Of a stretch of 64,000 nucleotides of DNA, positions 44,801-53,096 are shown one piece after another (the stretch's first letter is position 1; the number at the start of each line of letters is the position of its first letter). The notes under the pieces were generated by a model. That model was given only the letters and a program-made list of their open reading frames with translations, did no database searches and was not told the DNA's origin. The stretch comes from DASYDU01 sp050248495 (GTDB lineage: Bacteria > Planctomycetota > Planctomycetia > Pirellulales > Lacipirellulaceae), in the NCBI GenBank assembly GCA_050248495.1, contig JBFWSG010000007.1, forward strand, positions 62,001 through 126,000. The letters run 5' to 3'. A program made the translations under genes and the position numbers.

Positions 44801-45226
44801 GGCCGAATTGAGGATCAGGGACGCACCGCTGTTGATCGTCAAATTGTCGGTGTCGAGCCCTTCCGAATCCCCACCATAGACTTGGATCGTGCTGCCGGCA
44901 TCGCTCACCGTGGTGAGTCCGTTGACCAGCAGTCGAAAGTCGTTGGTCGCGCCGCTGTCGGTGCTATTCACGATGTCGGCGCCGTTGGTGATGGCCAGCG
45001 AGTTGATGCTGTAAAAGGCGTCGACGAGCGTGGTGTCGTTGGCGGCGGCGGGCAGGTCGCCGATGGAAACGGCCTGCGCGCTGGGGCTGCCGTCCGGACT
45101 CCAGTTACCGTTGTCGCCCCAAACAAAGGTCGCGTTGCCCCCGTCCCAGGAACGCTGGGCAAACGCAGTGGAGCTGAGTGAGCCAAGTAGCAACACGACG
45201 AAAATACTGGCAAGTCTTCGAGTCAT
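41804..45226 (-). CDS. Second giant beta-helix repeat protein with dockerin and PEP-CTERM tail
   Basis: 1,140 residues; signal peptide MTRRLASIFVVLLLGSLSST up to AFAQ, with GGAG nine bases before the ATG. It opens with 'RSWDGGNATFVWGDNGNWSP', the W-x-G-G...W-x-x-x-x-N-W pattern that begins many autotransporter-like passengers. Tandem beta-helix repeats ('LTINSGASLILNSASAQGTA', 'GTINVDDTWDSLTFDSA') fill ~50-1020. The end has 'GDYNENGVVDAADYTNWQDT', 'GADGNGNGIIDQADYDVW', then VSVPEPASALLLLGGVAAIL and basic residues. No autotransporter barrel. Likely an exported surface protein parallel to the one at 11.4-15.5 kb. Confidence 0.87.
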   Translation of the reverse strand: MTRRLASIFVVLLLGSLSSTAFAQRSWDGGNATFVWGDNGNWSPDGSPSAQAVSIGDLPAAANDTTLVDAFYSINSLAITNGADIVNSTDSGATNDFRLLVNGLTTVSDAGSTIQVYGGDSEGLDTDNLTINSGASLILNSASAQGTAIVQVDGDTGTGLFDINSGGTLSGAGQIHLDAAPAAATTLLSNDGSIIASAPGVFILAPPVGTLQITSASVNARFDWDGTGGNGILQAGGNQTLDIDVAPGAGAGADPFSGTMNLFTGSTINVANAWSLDSGTINANTPAFGFIIIGQDPDPGPAAHIAGAAWTMTGGTINVDDTWDSLTFDSAVTASGGTINNSGTMIFNANATFQSAVDFNMDSARSSLVVNAEVNIDTPDFQLDGAGGAGSTTINAGGILDLDLGAGADLNLEHTINLNIGELDVTTSAATSWTISGVVNVGGGGTSFINSAGETLVIGGDINVAGNSGLTVNSVSEFASAAAVSIAAGSNLNMGTVTYNGGSYTGAGELRKGTATINAPTTWNVATVDLDDGATTLNANLTINADAVEEGSDGVDLTHTINDGALLTVNLTSGGWTLDPGAAINYLGNASAESYLAGSDLKLDGTINHTGDGRIDARLAISSTGVININTAAEPLRLSGGDNTANPNRISGGTINGPGILGADAGSALHGFGTIAADVDFDSSANLKADNGVLSITVGTAIIDVNEIGTADADGVLAVGSPWNTNVTTSVELNGGEVTGAAITNNGANGINGHGVLSAPVNNNTRIDAEGGLLIVQAPANNNEWDGVANTGALNAESGNLEIRDNAPFAYSGTVRAEAGREVFANGFELEFEPASTLVLNGGRYRSTGNNRFGGTMTVGAGTADIVVGGTALFESTSSTTIAGTLRLNNPATQIDAGATFAGGGTLLNTVSNTLRIQDGADVDVLVENRGDLVIGSNVAQATGLDFQQDATGLWLVDLEGLGLNQFDRFTLTGAAKLDGTLSMDIGGGYVPAAGDTLNILSAVGGVTGGFSSVLQPGGMPAGLIFEVVYQPTLVQLVAVNFLPGDYNENGVVDAADYTNWQDTLGQEVVEYSGADGNGNGIIDQADYDVWTANFGSTLGTGAGALAPVSVPEPASALLLLGGVAAILGRVRWSRSIHRA

Positions 45227-45456
45227 GGCAGAAGCTCCTGGGAGGGGCGTCGGCGGGCAACCGCGGGAGAGTTGCCGGCGGGCCGCGAGAGAATGGGATT
45301 CCTACTGAGGGAATCAACGAAGCGGCCGGCTGCCCGACGCGGAAAATGTCACGCTCGATTAATTGGTGGGCGGAATACCGGCACACTGTCGGGCTTGTAG
45401 TGGTAAGTTCTGCACGCCTTGGCTCGAACCAAGGTGATTCGGAGCTTTAGTGGCTG

Positions 45457-46911
45457 CTATTGCGCCAGCTCAGCGATTTCGGGAGGCGCCAGCTTGGCCC
45501 ATTGTTTCCCCGGCACGACCTCGGTCCGCAGGTCGCCATAGAAGAGGCGGTATTCGTCGCCGCCGGAGTTGCGGGCGATGTTCCACCAGAGAAGCAGCTT
45601 CTCCTTATCCTGCGCACGGACGGTGTCGTCGTAGCCGATGAGCCATTTGTAGCTCTGGAGTATGCGCTCGAGGATGTCGAAAGCGGCTCGAGACCCTTCG
45701 ATTCGTTGGTAAAGTGGGTTCGCAGCCAATTTCTTGGGGTCTGAATCGGTTAGCCCGGCCAACTCCAACATCTCACGGTAACAAGCTGCGGCATCAAACT
45801 TTGTGGCGAAATGTCGATCGTCGAGTTTTTCAACGTGCGGATACCGGCCGCCGCTGAGTTCGGCATATAACCTCAGTGCATTGACGATCGCAAGGATAGA
45901 CTCATCGTCCGTGGGAATAGTGACGTCGAGAAAGCCGGCTGGCGGCGTTGTGTCAAATAGTTTGGGGTCGAGATCGATGTTCCATTGGATGTCGGTCACC
46001 GAGTACTTGTCAGTGAATCCTTCTTCCGCAGCCTTCGCATAATGAAAACCGAATTCCACCGGCAGATCAGTCTGTGGATCGATCCAGATTTCTACAGGCC
46101 CAAAGTCGCGGAACGGTTCGGAGTTTTCAAATGACATGGTGTAGCCGCGAGCTTCGCGACCATTAATCTGCCGAGATCCCAAATCGCCGGTGATTCTCCC
46201 CGATCTTTCGCGGACGGCACGCAGCCAAAGGAGCGGTTCCGAATTCAATATGTCGTCGGCGTGCAGCGAAGGCACTCGGTAGTATTTCTTGGCCACATAG
46301 TCGATGAGGATGCCCGGCTTGCCGCTCGGATGAATCTCGATCAGGTCGGTTAGTACCACCGGCTTTGGATGGCTGGTCGGGGAGTGATACACAGCCACGT
46401 TTTCTTGCGTCGCACGGAAATCGCCGAACTGATCCAGTTCCGTACCGGCCGGCGCCCGCCAACTGGCGAAGCTCGTGCAGTCGAGAGTCCGACCAGGTTT
46501 CTTTTCCGTTTCCGGCGATTCCTTCCGGTAGGTCAACTTGTAGCTGAACGACCTAACCTCTCGGACCGCGTTAGCGATTCGCTCCATGGCGGAGAGACGG
46601 CTGGGAGCGAAGGCGATAACGCACAATAGCAGCACCGCAGCTGCGGCGATTCCGCCGAGTGCCCAGCGTCGCCAGGGGGATGGCGCGCGGCGATCTATCG
46701 CGGCTGGAAGCCGTTCCAGGAGTTGGGCACGAGCAGCCGCGTGTTGCGCGTTCCGCTCGCCGTGGATGGCAGCGAGGCGATCGACGACATCGCCCTGCGC
46801 CGCACGCAACTGGGCACAAGCGTCACAAGTTTCGACGTGCCCGATGAGGCGCGCATCATCTGTCAGACCGAGCGATACGGCGGCAAGTTGTTCGGGCGTG
46901 GGGCAGGGCAT
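45457..46911 (-). CDS. Anti-sigma factor with zinc-finger and LolA-like extracytoplasmic domain
   Basis: 484 residues. The N-terminal zf-HC2/anti-sigma zinc-binding motif is H25-x3-C29-x2-C32 in 'HVETCDACAQ'. A membrane helix is at ~87-105 (GGIAAAAVLLLCVIAFA). The outside part (~110-480) starts like the beta-sheet of LolA/outer-membrane lipoprotein-sorting proteins ('VREVRSFSYKLTYRKESPET', 'GPVEIWIDPQTDLPVEFGFH'). It follows the ECF sigma gene by 5 bp, the usual sigma/anti-sigma pairing. The large sensor domain is unusual and could bind a lipid or a polysaccharide. Confidence 0.8.
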   Translation of the reverse strand: MPCPTPEQLAAVSLGLTDDARLIGHVETCDACAQLRAAQGDVVDRLAAIHGERNAQHAAARAQLLERLPAAIDRRAPSPWRRWALGGIAAAAVLLLCVIAFAPSRLSAMERIANAVREVRSFSYKLTYRKESPETEKKPGRTLDCTSFASWRAPAGTELDQFGDFRATQENVAVYHSPTSHPKPVVLTDLIEIHPSGKPGILIDYVAKKYYRVPSLHADDILNSEPLLWLRAVRERSGRITGDLGSRQINGREARGYTMSFENSEPFRDFGPVEIWIDPQTDLPVEFGFHYAKAAEEGFTDKYSVTDIQWNIDLDPKLFDTTPPAGFLDVTIPTDDESILAIVNALRLYAELSGGRYPHVEKLDDRHFATKFDAAACYREMLELAGLTDSDPKKLAANPLYQRIEGSRAAFDILERILQSYKWLIGYDDTVRAQDKEKLLLWWNIARNSGGDEYRLFYGDLRTEVVPGKQWAKLAPPEIAELAQ

Positions 46912-46916
46912 TTTGC

Positions 46917-47513
46917 TTATTTACTTGGTCGCGATCTTGATTTGCTAGCGTCGCGTATTTCTTTCCGCAACAGCGGTCGCGTCGCCAGGCGTGCCAGCGC
47001 GCGTTGGAGCAAGGTGTAAAACCCGCTGCGGGAGATTTCGAGTTGGGCCGCGGCTGCGGTGGCATTCTGCTCGGTGAAAAAATACGAATGGATCGCCAGG
47101 CGTTCGTCTTCCGGAAGTTGAGCGACACGTTCCATGAGTTGTGAAATGTCTTCGCGACGGGCTAAGTTCGAGCGGTCGTCAATCGTGGCCACGTCGGCGG
47201 CCGCGGCGCCGAATTCGTGTCGATCGCGTCGCAGCGTGCGGCGACGTTCGCGACCGACCTGGCGGGCGAAGCCGGAGAGCCACGCTCCGAAGCGCTCGCA
47301 ATCGCGGAGCGTGTCGAGCTTGCGGTACGCGCGGAGGAAACACTCTTGCGCCAAGTCTTCAACGGCAGACCAGTCGCCCGACACGGCCAGCACCACCGCG
47401 CGGACCCTCCGCGCGTGGCGGTCGTAAAGCTGGCCGAACGCTTCCCGGTCGCCGGCGAGGGCATCGGCAACGAGCTCGGCGTCGGTTTTGGCGATTTGTT
47501 CCATCGACACCAT
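46917..47513 (-). CDS. ECF-type RNA polymerase sigma factor
   Basis: 198 residues. Sigma region 2 is at ~20-90 ('LVADALAGDREAFGQLYDRH', 'DLAQECFLRAYRKLDTLRD'). Region 4 is at ~130-190 ('ERVAQLPEDERLAIHSYFF', 'TAAAAQLEISRSGFYTLLQR'), with a clear HTH. It is cognate to the anti-sigma gene 5 bp downstream. ATGs at 47513 and 47504 are both possible. The region between 47514 and the toxin-antitoxin gene at 47684 must hold its promoter; I see no obvious self-recognition sequence. Confidence 0.93.
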   Translation of the reverse strand: MVSMEQIAKTDAELVADALAGDREAFGQLYDRHARRVRAVVLAVSGDWSAVEDLAQECFLRAYRKLDTLRDCERFGAWLSGFARQVGRERRRTLRRDRHEFGAAAADVATIDDRSNLARREDISQLMERVAQLPEDERLAIHSYFFTEQNATAAAAQLEISRSGFYTLLQRALARLATRPLLRKEIRDASKSRSRPSK

Positions 47514-47683
47514 GCTAGTGGCTGCTGGGGCGGGAGTGTCCAGTAATATCTGCTATAAATCGCGCAGTGGCGGCCTCCACGCGGAATCCAGATTTCGCGT
47601 GTTTTGCCGTCCGCTGCTATATTTAAACATGGAGGCCATGGCGGCAGGCTGTTGATAACCATTGCCGAAACGAGGCGATAGAA

Positions 47684-47908
47684 ATGACGCGACTCACATT
47701 GCCGACTGAAATTGGCCGCCAGTTGATCGATGCCAATGGCTGTCTTGAATTGTGCGACGAGGTCGGTCGGACGATTGGTTACTTCACTCCTGCGGCGGTG
47801 GGAGTCGTGCGGGGACCTCAGGTGAGCGACGAGGAGCTAGAGCGTCGCGATCGTGATGAGCCGAGTTATTCTACGGCGCAAGTACTCGCTCACCTCACGA
47901 CGCTCTGA
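47684..47908 (+). CDS. Antitoxin of a RelE-type toxin-antitoxin pair
   Basis: 74 residues: 'MTRLTLPTEIGRQLIDANG', 'CLELCDEVGRTIGYFTPA', 'SDEELERRDRDEPSYSTAQV' and LAHLTTL. The end 'YSTAQVLAHLTTL' and the overall length match small planctomycete antitoxins that precede RelE/ParE toxins. Its stop TGA overlaps the toxin ATG by one base (TGATG), the usual coupling. The DNA-binding fold is not obvious from the sequence. Confidence 0.78.
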   Translation: MTRLTLPTEIGRQLIDANGCLELCDEVGRTIGYFTPAAVGVVRGPQVSDEELERRDRDEPSYSTAQVLAHLTTL

Positions 47909-48162
47909 TGTACCAGGTGAGTTGGACCAAATCGGCGCAGAATGAACTCGCCGGATTGTGGGTGGAGAGTGACTCGACCGTCCGTGCATCGATCACCACG
48001 GCTGCTGCAGAAATCGACACACTCTTGTCACGGTCGGCCGGGGAAACCGGCGAATCTCGAGGCGACGACCGCCGGATAGCCTTTGTGCCGCCACTGGGCA
48101 TGGTGTTCTCAGTCGATGAGGCACAGGAGCGAGCGAAGGTTTTGCACGTTTGGTCGATGTAG
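47908..48162 (+). CDS. RelE/ParE-superfamily toxin
   Basis: 84 residues. 'YQVSWTKSAQNELAGLWVES' is the typical first strand and helix of the ParE/RelE fold. 'ITTAAAEIDTLLSRSAGETG' is the second helix, and 'GDDRRIAFVPPLGMVFSVDE' and 'ERAKVLHVWSM' are the C-terminal strands. Targets in this superfamily are ribosome-bound mRNA (RelE) or gyrase (ParE); which applies is not evident. Paired with the antitoxin by a TGATG overlap. Confidence 0.8.
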   Translation: MYQVSWTKSAQNELAGLWVESDSTVRASITTAAAEIDTLLSRSAGETGESRGDDRRIAFVPPLGMVFSVDEAQERAKVLHVWSM

Positions 48163-48178
48163 AATTCGATACTGCGGC

Positions 48179-48577
48179 TTAGTGCTCCAAATAATCGCCG
48201 CAGTGGGGGCAACGGGCGTACCACATGGGGACGCGCTGGCCGCACTTGCACTTGATGTTGTGGCGAATCACGGACGAGCCCAGCAGACTGCCGCTGGTGC
48301 CCGGCGTTGAGCCGAAATCGTGGGAATCGTCGAGCACGGAGCTCGAACTGGAGCTGCTGCTGGGGCTGCTGGATGAACTGGCCGTGGGGTGCTTGGCCGC
48401 CTGACGATGCCGAATCGCGTCTTTCTGCAATTCATCGGTTTCATCGAGCAGAGTGAGAGCGTCCGGCACGACGACGATCACTTGCCCTTCGCAGTGCGGA
48501 CAGAGACCCTTCTTGCCGGCGTACTTGTCTTTGACCTTGAACGTGTGCCCGTTGGGGCACTTGACTTGAATACCCAT
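48179..48577 (-). CDS. Zinc-ribbon protein with poly-Ser linker
   Basis: 132 residues. The first zinc-binding half is 'VKCPNGHTFKVKDKYAGKKG' plus LCPHC (~6-29), a form of planctomycete zinc ribbon with a Cys-x-x-Gly-His. A Ser-rich stretch follows ('SSSSSPSSSSSSSSVLDDS', ~67-85). The second ribbon is 'IKCKCGQRVPMWYARCPHCG'. There is no signal sequence or membrane helix. Probably a small cytoplasmic adaptor or nucleic-acid binder. It converges with the toxin gene 17 bp away. Confidence 0.7.
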   Translation of the reverse strand: MGIQVKCPNGHTFKVKDKYAGKKGLCPHCEGQVIVVVPDALTLLDETDELQKDAIRHRQAAKHPTASSSSSPSSSSSSSSVLDDSHDFGSTPGTSGSLLGSSVIRHNIKCKCGQRVPMWYARCPHCGDYLEH

Positions 48578-49091
48578 GCCGAGCCAGCCTCCCCAATTCC
48601 GCGCAGCGACATCACGGCCCGCGACGGGAATTGGAATGTGGAACTAGCGGGGGCGAGCATGCGTCCGCCCTTACCTTGGCGTCCTGCCGACGTGCCAACT
48701 CGTCTGTTCTTGCCTCAGACTCTGCGCCGCATCAAGCCAATGATCGCTGTTATCTGTACCCGCAAGAAATCGACACCGCGGTCAACTCAAGAGAAGTCGA
48801 AGGTCGGCGGAACAAAGTGCGCCGGCACGCCCGAGATAAGGGAAGGACGTACTGGAGCCCGCACCGCACGACCTATCTATAGGTTATCAGTCGGGGGAGA
48901 AAATGGCAACCAAGACCCGCTGGTTTGGACGAGGAGGAAGAGGCGGTCAGGGAGGGAAGGAAAGGACATTTCCCAACAGGGTGGTGGATGACCTAAACTG
49001 AGGTGCTGAAGCTGCGGCGGATTGGCAGAGCGGGCAGGGAAATGCCGCCGATTGCTGCATTTCCCGAGAGAGTTTTGAGGCTGGCGCGACG
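48578..49091. other. Divergent intergenic region, nothing recognised
   Basis: About 510 bp between the zinc-ribbon gene and the large ABC-associated gene. It must contain two promoters. Small open frames (up to ~83 codons) have no supporting ribosome site. No repeats seen. Confidence 0.45.
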
Positions 49092-51668
49092 ATGGCGAGC
49101 GAGGCAGACACACGACCGCGACGTCCGATCGGGCTGTGGCTCGCGCTGGCGGTGGCGCTGGCGGCGGCCGTGGCGATCGGCGTTACAACCTGGCGGGGAT
49201 TGGGTGGTGCCTCGCTCACAGCGGAACAGCAGGCGGCCGAAGAGGAAGCAAAGAAGAAGGCCAAAGACGAAGAGAAGGAGAAGGAACTCGACCCGCAAGT
49301 GGAATCCCTCGTCGTGCAGCCGGGCGAGCCTCAATCGAAAGAGCAGGCGTTGAAGCCGGGCCATTGGGCGACGGGCACACAGCGGATGCGAGCCGTCTAC
49401 GAGGACTTTGTCGGCCAGGAAGAGACCAGCGTCGTCGACGGACAGGGAGAGGCGTATCCCGTCGCGGGCACGCCGACTGTCCTGGAGTCGACGCGGCCGG
49501 TCACCCTGGCCAAGGGGCAGCCGAAGGAGATCCAGTCGACGTTTCTCGCGCCGCAGTCGCGGCGGCGCTTGATGGTCCGCGGCGAGCTGGTGGAGCGCGG
49601 CTTTGGACGTAACCTGCGGTCGCAGACACTCGTCACGCGCATGCCGTCTTATCAGTATTTCTTCGTCGTGCTGGCCCGCGAGCCGGCGCGGTATTCGCTC
49701 CTCAAGACGCTCGATTCGGTGAGCGTGCCTTGGGACGGCGAAACGGAGGCCGACGACACGGATGATCCGCTCCACTATCGCGTGTCGATGCTCCCCATCG
49801 AGCGCTCGATCCTGCTTTCGGACAATGCGCTCACCTGGTCGAGCACGGCGTACGTGTTGTGGGACGAGGTGGATCCAAAGGTTTTCACGCCCGAGCAGCA
49901 GCGGGCGCTCGTGGATTGGCTCCATTGGGGCGGGCAGATGATTGTCAACGGGCCCGATTCGCTGGACTTGCTCAAAGGTTCGTTCCTGGAGAAACATCTG
50001 CCGGCCGTGAGCGGCGGCGGTCGCGAGATCACGGCCGCCGATCTGCAGACGCTCAACGACCATTGGCTGATTCGCACCGACGGAGCAGGGCGGAAGCTCG
50101 CACCGAAATTGCCATGGTCGGGCGTCAAGCTCGTGAGCCAGTTCGCTGCCCAAGAGGCCGATCCGCTCGGCGAGAGCACGGGCGGGCTGCTCGTGGAGCG
50201 TGCCGTCGGACGGGGACGCATTGTCGTGTCGGCGATGCAGCTAACGGAACGGGAGTTCGTGAATTGGAAAAGCGGCTTCGAAAGCTTGTTCAACGGCGGC
50301 ATCTTGCGGCGGCCGCGGCGCGAATATCGGCCGGGATACTATGGCGATTTGACATTGGCCTGGGCGGACCCAAAGCTGGCGCAGCGGCGTCTCGATGCGA
50401 GTCTGACGACCGGGTTTCGCTCCCTGGCGCGCGATCTGGGCGTCGACACGAGGTATCAATTGGTTGACATCGCCGAGGCGGCCAATACCTGGCGGCCGCC
50501 AGACCAGGCGACGCCGCAGGAATGGCAGCCGCCGGCGGCGGTCGGCGGCATCGGCGCCTGGAACAGCTTCAGCAGGACCGCCAATGCCGCGCGGGAGTCG
50601 CTCGTCGAAGCGGCCGGCGTCGAAGTGCCCGATACGTCGTTCGTGGTCATCGCGTTGGTGCTGTACCTGGTCGCGCTCGTGCCGCTCAACTGGCTGGTGT
50701 TCAATGCGATCGGGCGAGTCGAATGGGCGTGGGTGGCCGCGCCGGTGATCGCGCTCGCGGGCACCTGGCTGATCGTGGACCGGGCCCGCCTGGACATTGG
50801 TTTTGTGCGGGCCCAGACGGAACTCGGCGTGTTGGAGATCCAGCCGCAGTACGACCGGGCGATGCTCTCGCGCTACACGGCGCTCTACACTTCGCTGTCG
50901 ACGACGTACGATCTCACGTTCCAGAACCTGACCACGCTCGCCGCGCCGTTTTCGACCAGCCGCAACCCCGGCGACGCGCCCGCGCCGGCCGGCGCCACGG
51001 CGACATTCGAACGGTTTGACGCCGTGCGACTCAAGGGCGTGTTCGTGCCCTCGAACACGACGAACATGGTCCACAGCGAGGAAATGTTTGACTTGGGCGG
51101 CGCGATTCAATTGGGCCGGTCGAAATCGCAGGGACGGTTGCAGATCGAGAATCGGTCGAAGTTTACGCTCAAGAGCGTGGCCTTGGTCGAGCGGACGTCG
51201 CGCGACGAAGAGGCCGGCGACGAGGAAGCGGGCGACGAATTGGCGGGCGAAAAGGAGCCGCGGCTCAGCGGCATGTGGATCGGCGAGTTGCGCCCGGGCG
51301 AGTCGCTGCCGGCGGTCTTTGGTCAGCCGATCATGCTGGAGAAAGATAAGGCGGCATTTGCCGACGATCGGGCGGCGGAAGAAAAACTGCAATCCGGCCG
51401 GCGGCTCAATCTGGAGCCGATGTTCGCGCTGGCGCTCGACGTGAAGAATCTCGAGCCCGGTGAAAAGCGGCTGGTCGCGCGAATCGACGAGGTGCTGCCG
51501 GGCGAGTCGATCGCGCCGGCGGCGTCGCAGGTGCGGGGCGGGGTGGTAGTCGTGGCACACCTCGATTTTGGTCCGCGCCCAGATCCGTTGCCGGATCTCA
51601 ACACGCGGCGCGACGTGGTGCTGAAGGTGGAGGAGCCGGAGTTCGGGATTGAGGGCGCGGGGAGGTGA
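49092..51668 (+). CDS. Large membrane protein of a gliding/ABC-type locus (GldG/DUF4350-like)
   Basis: 858 residues. N-terminal helix (~14-34, LWLALAVALAAAVAIGVTTW), a long extracytoplasmic region (~40-490), two membrane helices near ~520-570 ('FVVIALVLYLVALVPLNWLV', 'VWVAAPVIALAGTWLIVD'), then a soluble C-terminal half. The segment 'FTPEQQRALVDWLHWGGQMI' near 280 resembles the glutamine-amidotransferase-like fold used by GldG and DUF4350 proteins beside ABC ATPases. It precedes an ABC ATPase gene; no separate permease is present. Function in gliding is not implied. Confidence 0.7.
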   Translation: MASEADTRPRRPIGLWLALAVALAAAVAIGVTTWRGLGGASLTAEQQAAEEEAKKKAKDEEKEKELDPQVESLVVQPGEPQSKEQALKPGHWATGTQRMRAVYEDFVGQEETSVVDGQGEAYPVAGTPTVLESTRPVTLAKGQPKEIQSTFLAPQSRRRLMVRGELVERGFGRNLRSQTLVTRMPSYQYFFVVLAREPARYSLLKTLDSVSVPWDGETEADDTDDPLHYRVSMLPIERSILLSDNALTWSSTAYVLWDEVDPKVFTPEQQRALVDWLHWGGQMIVNGPDSLDLLKGSFLEKHLPAVSGGGREITAADLQTLNDHWLIRTDGAGRKLAPKLPWSGVKLVSQFAAQEADPLGESTGGLLVERAVGRGRIVVSAMQLTEREFVNWKSGFESLFNGGILRRPRREYRPGYYGDLTLAWADPKLAQRRLDASLTTGFRSLARDLGVDTRYQLVDIAEAANTWRPPDQATPQEWQPPAAVGGIGAWNSFSRTANAARESLVEAAGVEVPDTSFVVIALVLYLVALVPLNWLVFNAIGRVEWAWVAAPVIALAGTWLIVDRARLDIGFVRAQTELGVLEIQPQYDRAMLSRYTALYTSLSTTYDLTFQNLTTLAAPFSTSRNPGDAPAPAGATATFERFDAVRLKGVFVPSNTTNMVHSEEMFDLGGAIQLGRSKSQGRLQIENRSKFTLKSVALVERTSRDEEAGDEEAGDELAGEKEPRLSGMWIGELRPGESLPAVFGQPIMLEKDKAAFADDRAAEEKLQSGRRLNLEPMFALALDVKNLEPGEKRLVARIDEVLPGESIAPAASQVRGGVVVVAHLDFGPRPDPLPDLNTRRDVVLKVEEPEFGIEGAGR

Positions 51669-51805
51669 CGGCAGCCAAGAAGCACGCGCGGGGCGGCTCG
51701 ACTGAGCTCGCTGAAGTCAATCTCCGCGGCTAAATGGTCGAATTCGATTTGGCGACGTTTTGTTGGTCCCTGTCCCCTCGATCCTGCATCCCGTATCCTT
51801 CCATC

Positions 51806-52732
51806 ATGATTGAGTTGCGAAATTTCACGAAGGCTTACGGCGATTTTGTGGCCGTGGCGAATTTGAATCTGAAGATCGCCGCGGGCGAGATGTTCGGGTT
51901 CATCGGGCCAAACGGCGCCGGCAAGAGCACCACGATCCGCTTTCTGGCGACGCTCTTGCGGGCCACGGCTGGCGAAGGGATCGTCAATGGTCACAGCGTG
52001 ACGCAAGACCCGATCGCGGTGCGCAAGAGCATCGGCTACATGCCGGACAATTTCGGCGTGTACGACGGGATGAAGGTCTGGGAGTTCTTGGACTTCTTCG
52101 CCGTCGCCTACGAGATTCCCAAGAGCCGGCGCAAGGCGGTGATCGGCGACGTGCTCGAGCTCCTCGATTTGACACACAAGCGCGACGATTTCGTAAACGG
52201 CCTGTCGCGTGGCATGAAGCAGCGGCTCTGCCTTGCCAAGACGCTGGTGCACGACCCGCCCGTGTTGATTCTTGACGAGCCTTCGAGCGGCCTCGACCCG
52301 CGGGCGCGGCTCGAAGTAAAGGCGCTCTTGAAGGAGCTGCGGGCGATGGGGAAAACGATCCTCATCTCCAGCCATATCCTCACCGAGCTGGCCGATTGCT
52401 GCACAAGCATTGGCATCATCGAGCGCGGGCACCTGCTCCTGCACGGGCCGATCGAAACGGTCTACCGCCAGATCCAGCGGAACCGGCACATTGAGGTCCG
52501 CTTCAACGGCGATCCCGGCCAGGGCGTGAGTCTTATCCGCAGCGATCCGAAGGTGCAGAACGTCGAGGTCAATACGCGGAGCTGCCGCGTGGAGTTGGCC
52601 GGAGAAGATGCAGACGTCCAGCGCCTGCTGCGACAACTGGCGGCCGCCAACGTGGGCCTGCTCTCGTTCGCCGAAAAGGAGCCGACGCTGGAGGACGTGT
52701 TTATGATGGTCACGAAGGGGCTCGTGACGTAG
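51806..52732 (+). CDS. ABC transporter ATP-binding protein
   Basis: 308 residues from the ATG at 51806 (MIELRNFTKAYGDFVAVANL). Walker A is G34-P-N-G-A-G-K-S-T42. The signature is 'VNGLSRGMKQRLCLAKTLVH', Walker B 'VLILDEPSSGLDPRARLE', and the switch His is in 'ILISSHILTELADCC'. A long C-terminal tail (~215-308) with 'EPTLEDVFMMVTKG' is typical of the ABC-2/gliding-type subfamily. It is the ATPase partner of the large membrane protein upstream, but the gene for the pore-forming permease is not seen. Confidence 0.93.
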   Translation: MIELRNFTKAYGDFVAVANLNLKIAAGEMFGFIGPNGAGKSTTIRFLATLLRATAGEGIVNGHSVTQDPIAVRKSIGYMPDNFGVYDGMKVWEFLDFFAVAYEIPKSRRKAVIGDVLELLDLTHKRDDFVNGLSRGMKQRLCLAKTLVHDPPVLILDEPSSGLDPRARLEVKALLKELRAMGKTILISSHILTELADCCTSIGIIERGHLLLHGPIETVYRQIQRNRHIEVRFNGDPGQGVSLIRSDPKVQNVEVNTRSCRVELAGEDADVQRLLRQLAAANVGLLSFAEKEPTLEDVFMMVTKGLVT

Positions 52733-52778
52733 GAGAATTCGACGGCCCTTCCGGCTGCGAATGGCGTATACTGTTGGT

Positions 52779-53096
52779 ATGAGCACTGTCGTCGAGAGCC
52801 GCGAAGTCGTCATCGATCGTATCCGGATTCTGGAGCCGGAGCTGCGTAAGCTGGGCGTGAAGCGAATCGCACTCTTCGGCTCGTTTGTGGCCGGTCGGCA
52901 GAATGAGGAGAGCGACGTCGACTTGCTCATCGAGTTTATGCCCGGACAGAAGACATTCGAGCATTTCGACGTGGTATATGATCTTCTCGAAAACGCAGTT
53001 GGCCGGAAAGTGGAACTGGTGACTGTCGATTCGCTTAGCCCGTTCATTGGCCCGAAGATCTTGCGGGAGGCGTTGGATGTCTTCGTCTCCGCGTGA
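52779..53096 (+). CDS. mntA: MntA-type nucleotidyltransferase antitoxin
   Basis: 105 residues from the ATG at 52779; an in-frame ATG at 52761 is also possible. The nucleotidyltransferase motif GSx10DxD is complete: G34-S35 then D46-V-D48 in 'LFGSFVAGRQNEESDVDLLI'. In characterised pairs MntA AMPylates the HepT toxin. The antitoxin gene overlaps the toxin gene by 20 bp. The pair lies directly after the ABC ATPase gene. Confidence 0.85.
   Translation: MSTVVESREVVIDRIRILEPELRKLGVKRIALFGSFVAGRQNEESDVDLLIEFMPGQKTFEHFDVVYDLLENAVGRKVELVTVDSLSPFIGPKILREALDVFVSA

Noticed and set aside
43217..45181. A 654-codon plus-strand frame opposite the second giant gene
   Set aside because: Antisense to a repeat protein with a clear signal peptide and sorting tail; no domain seen.
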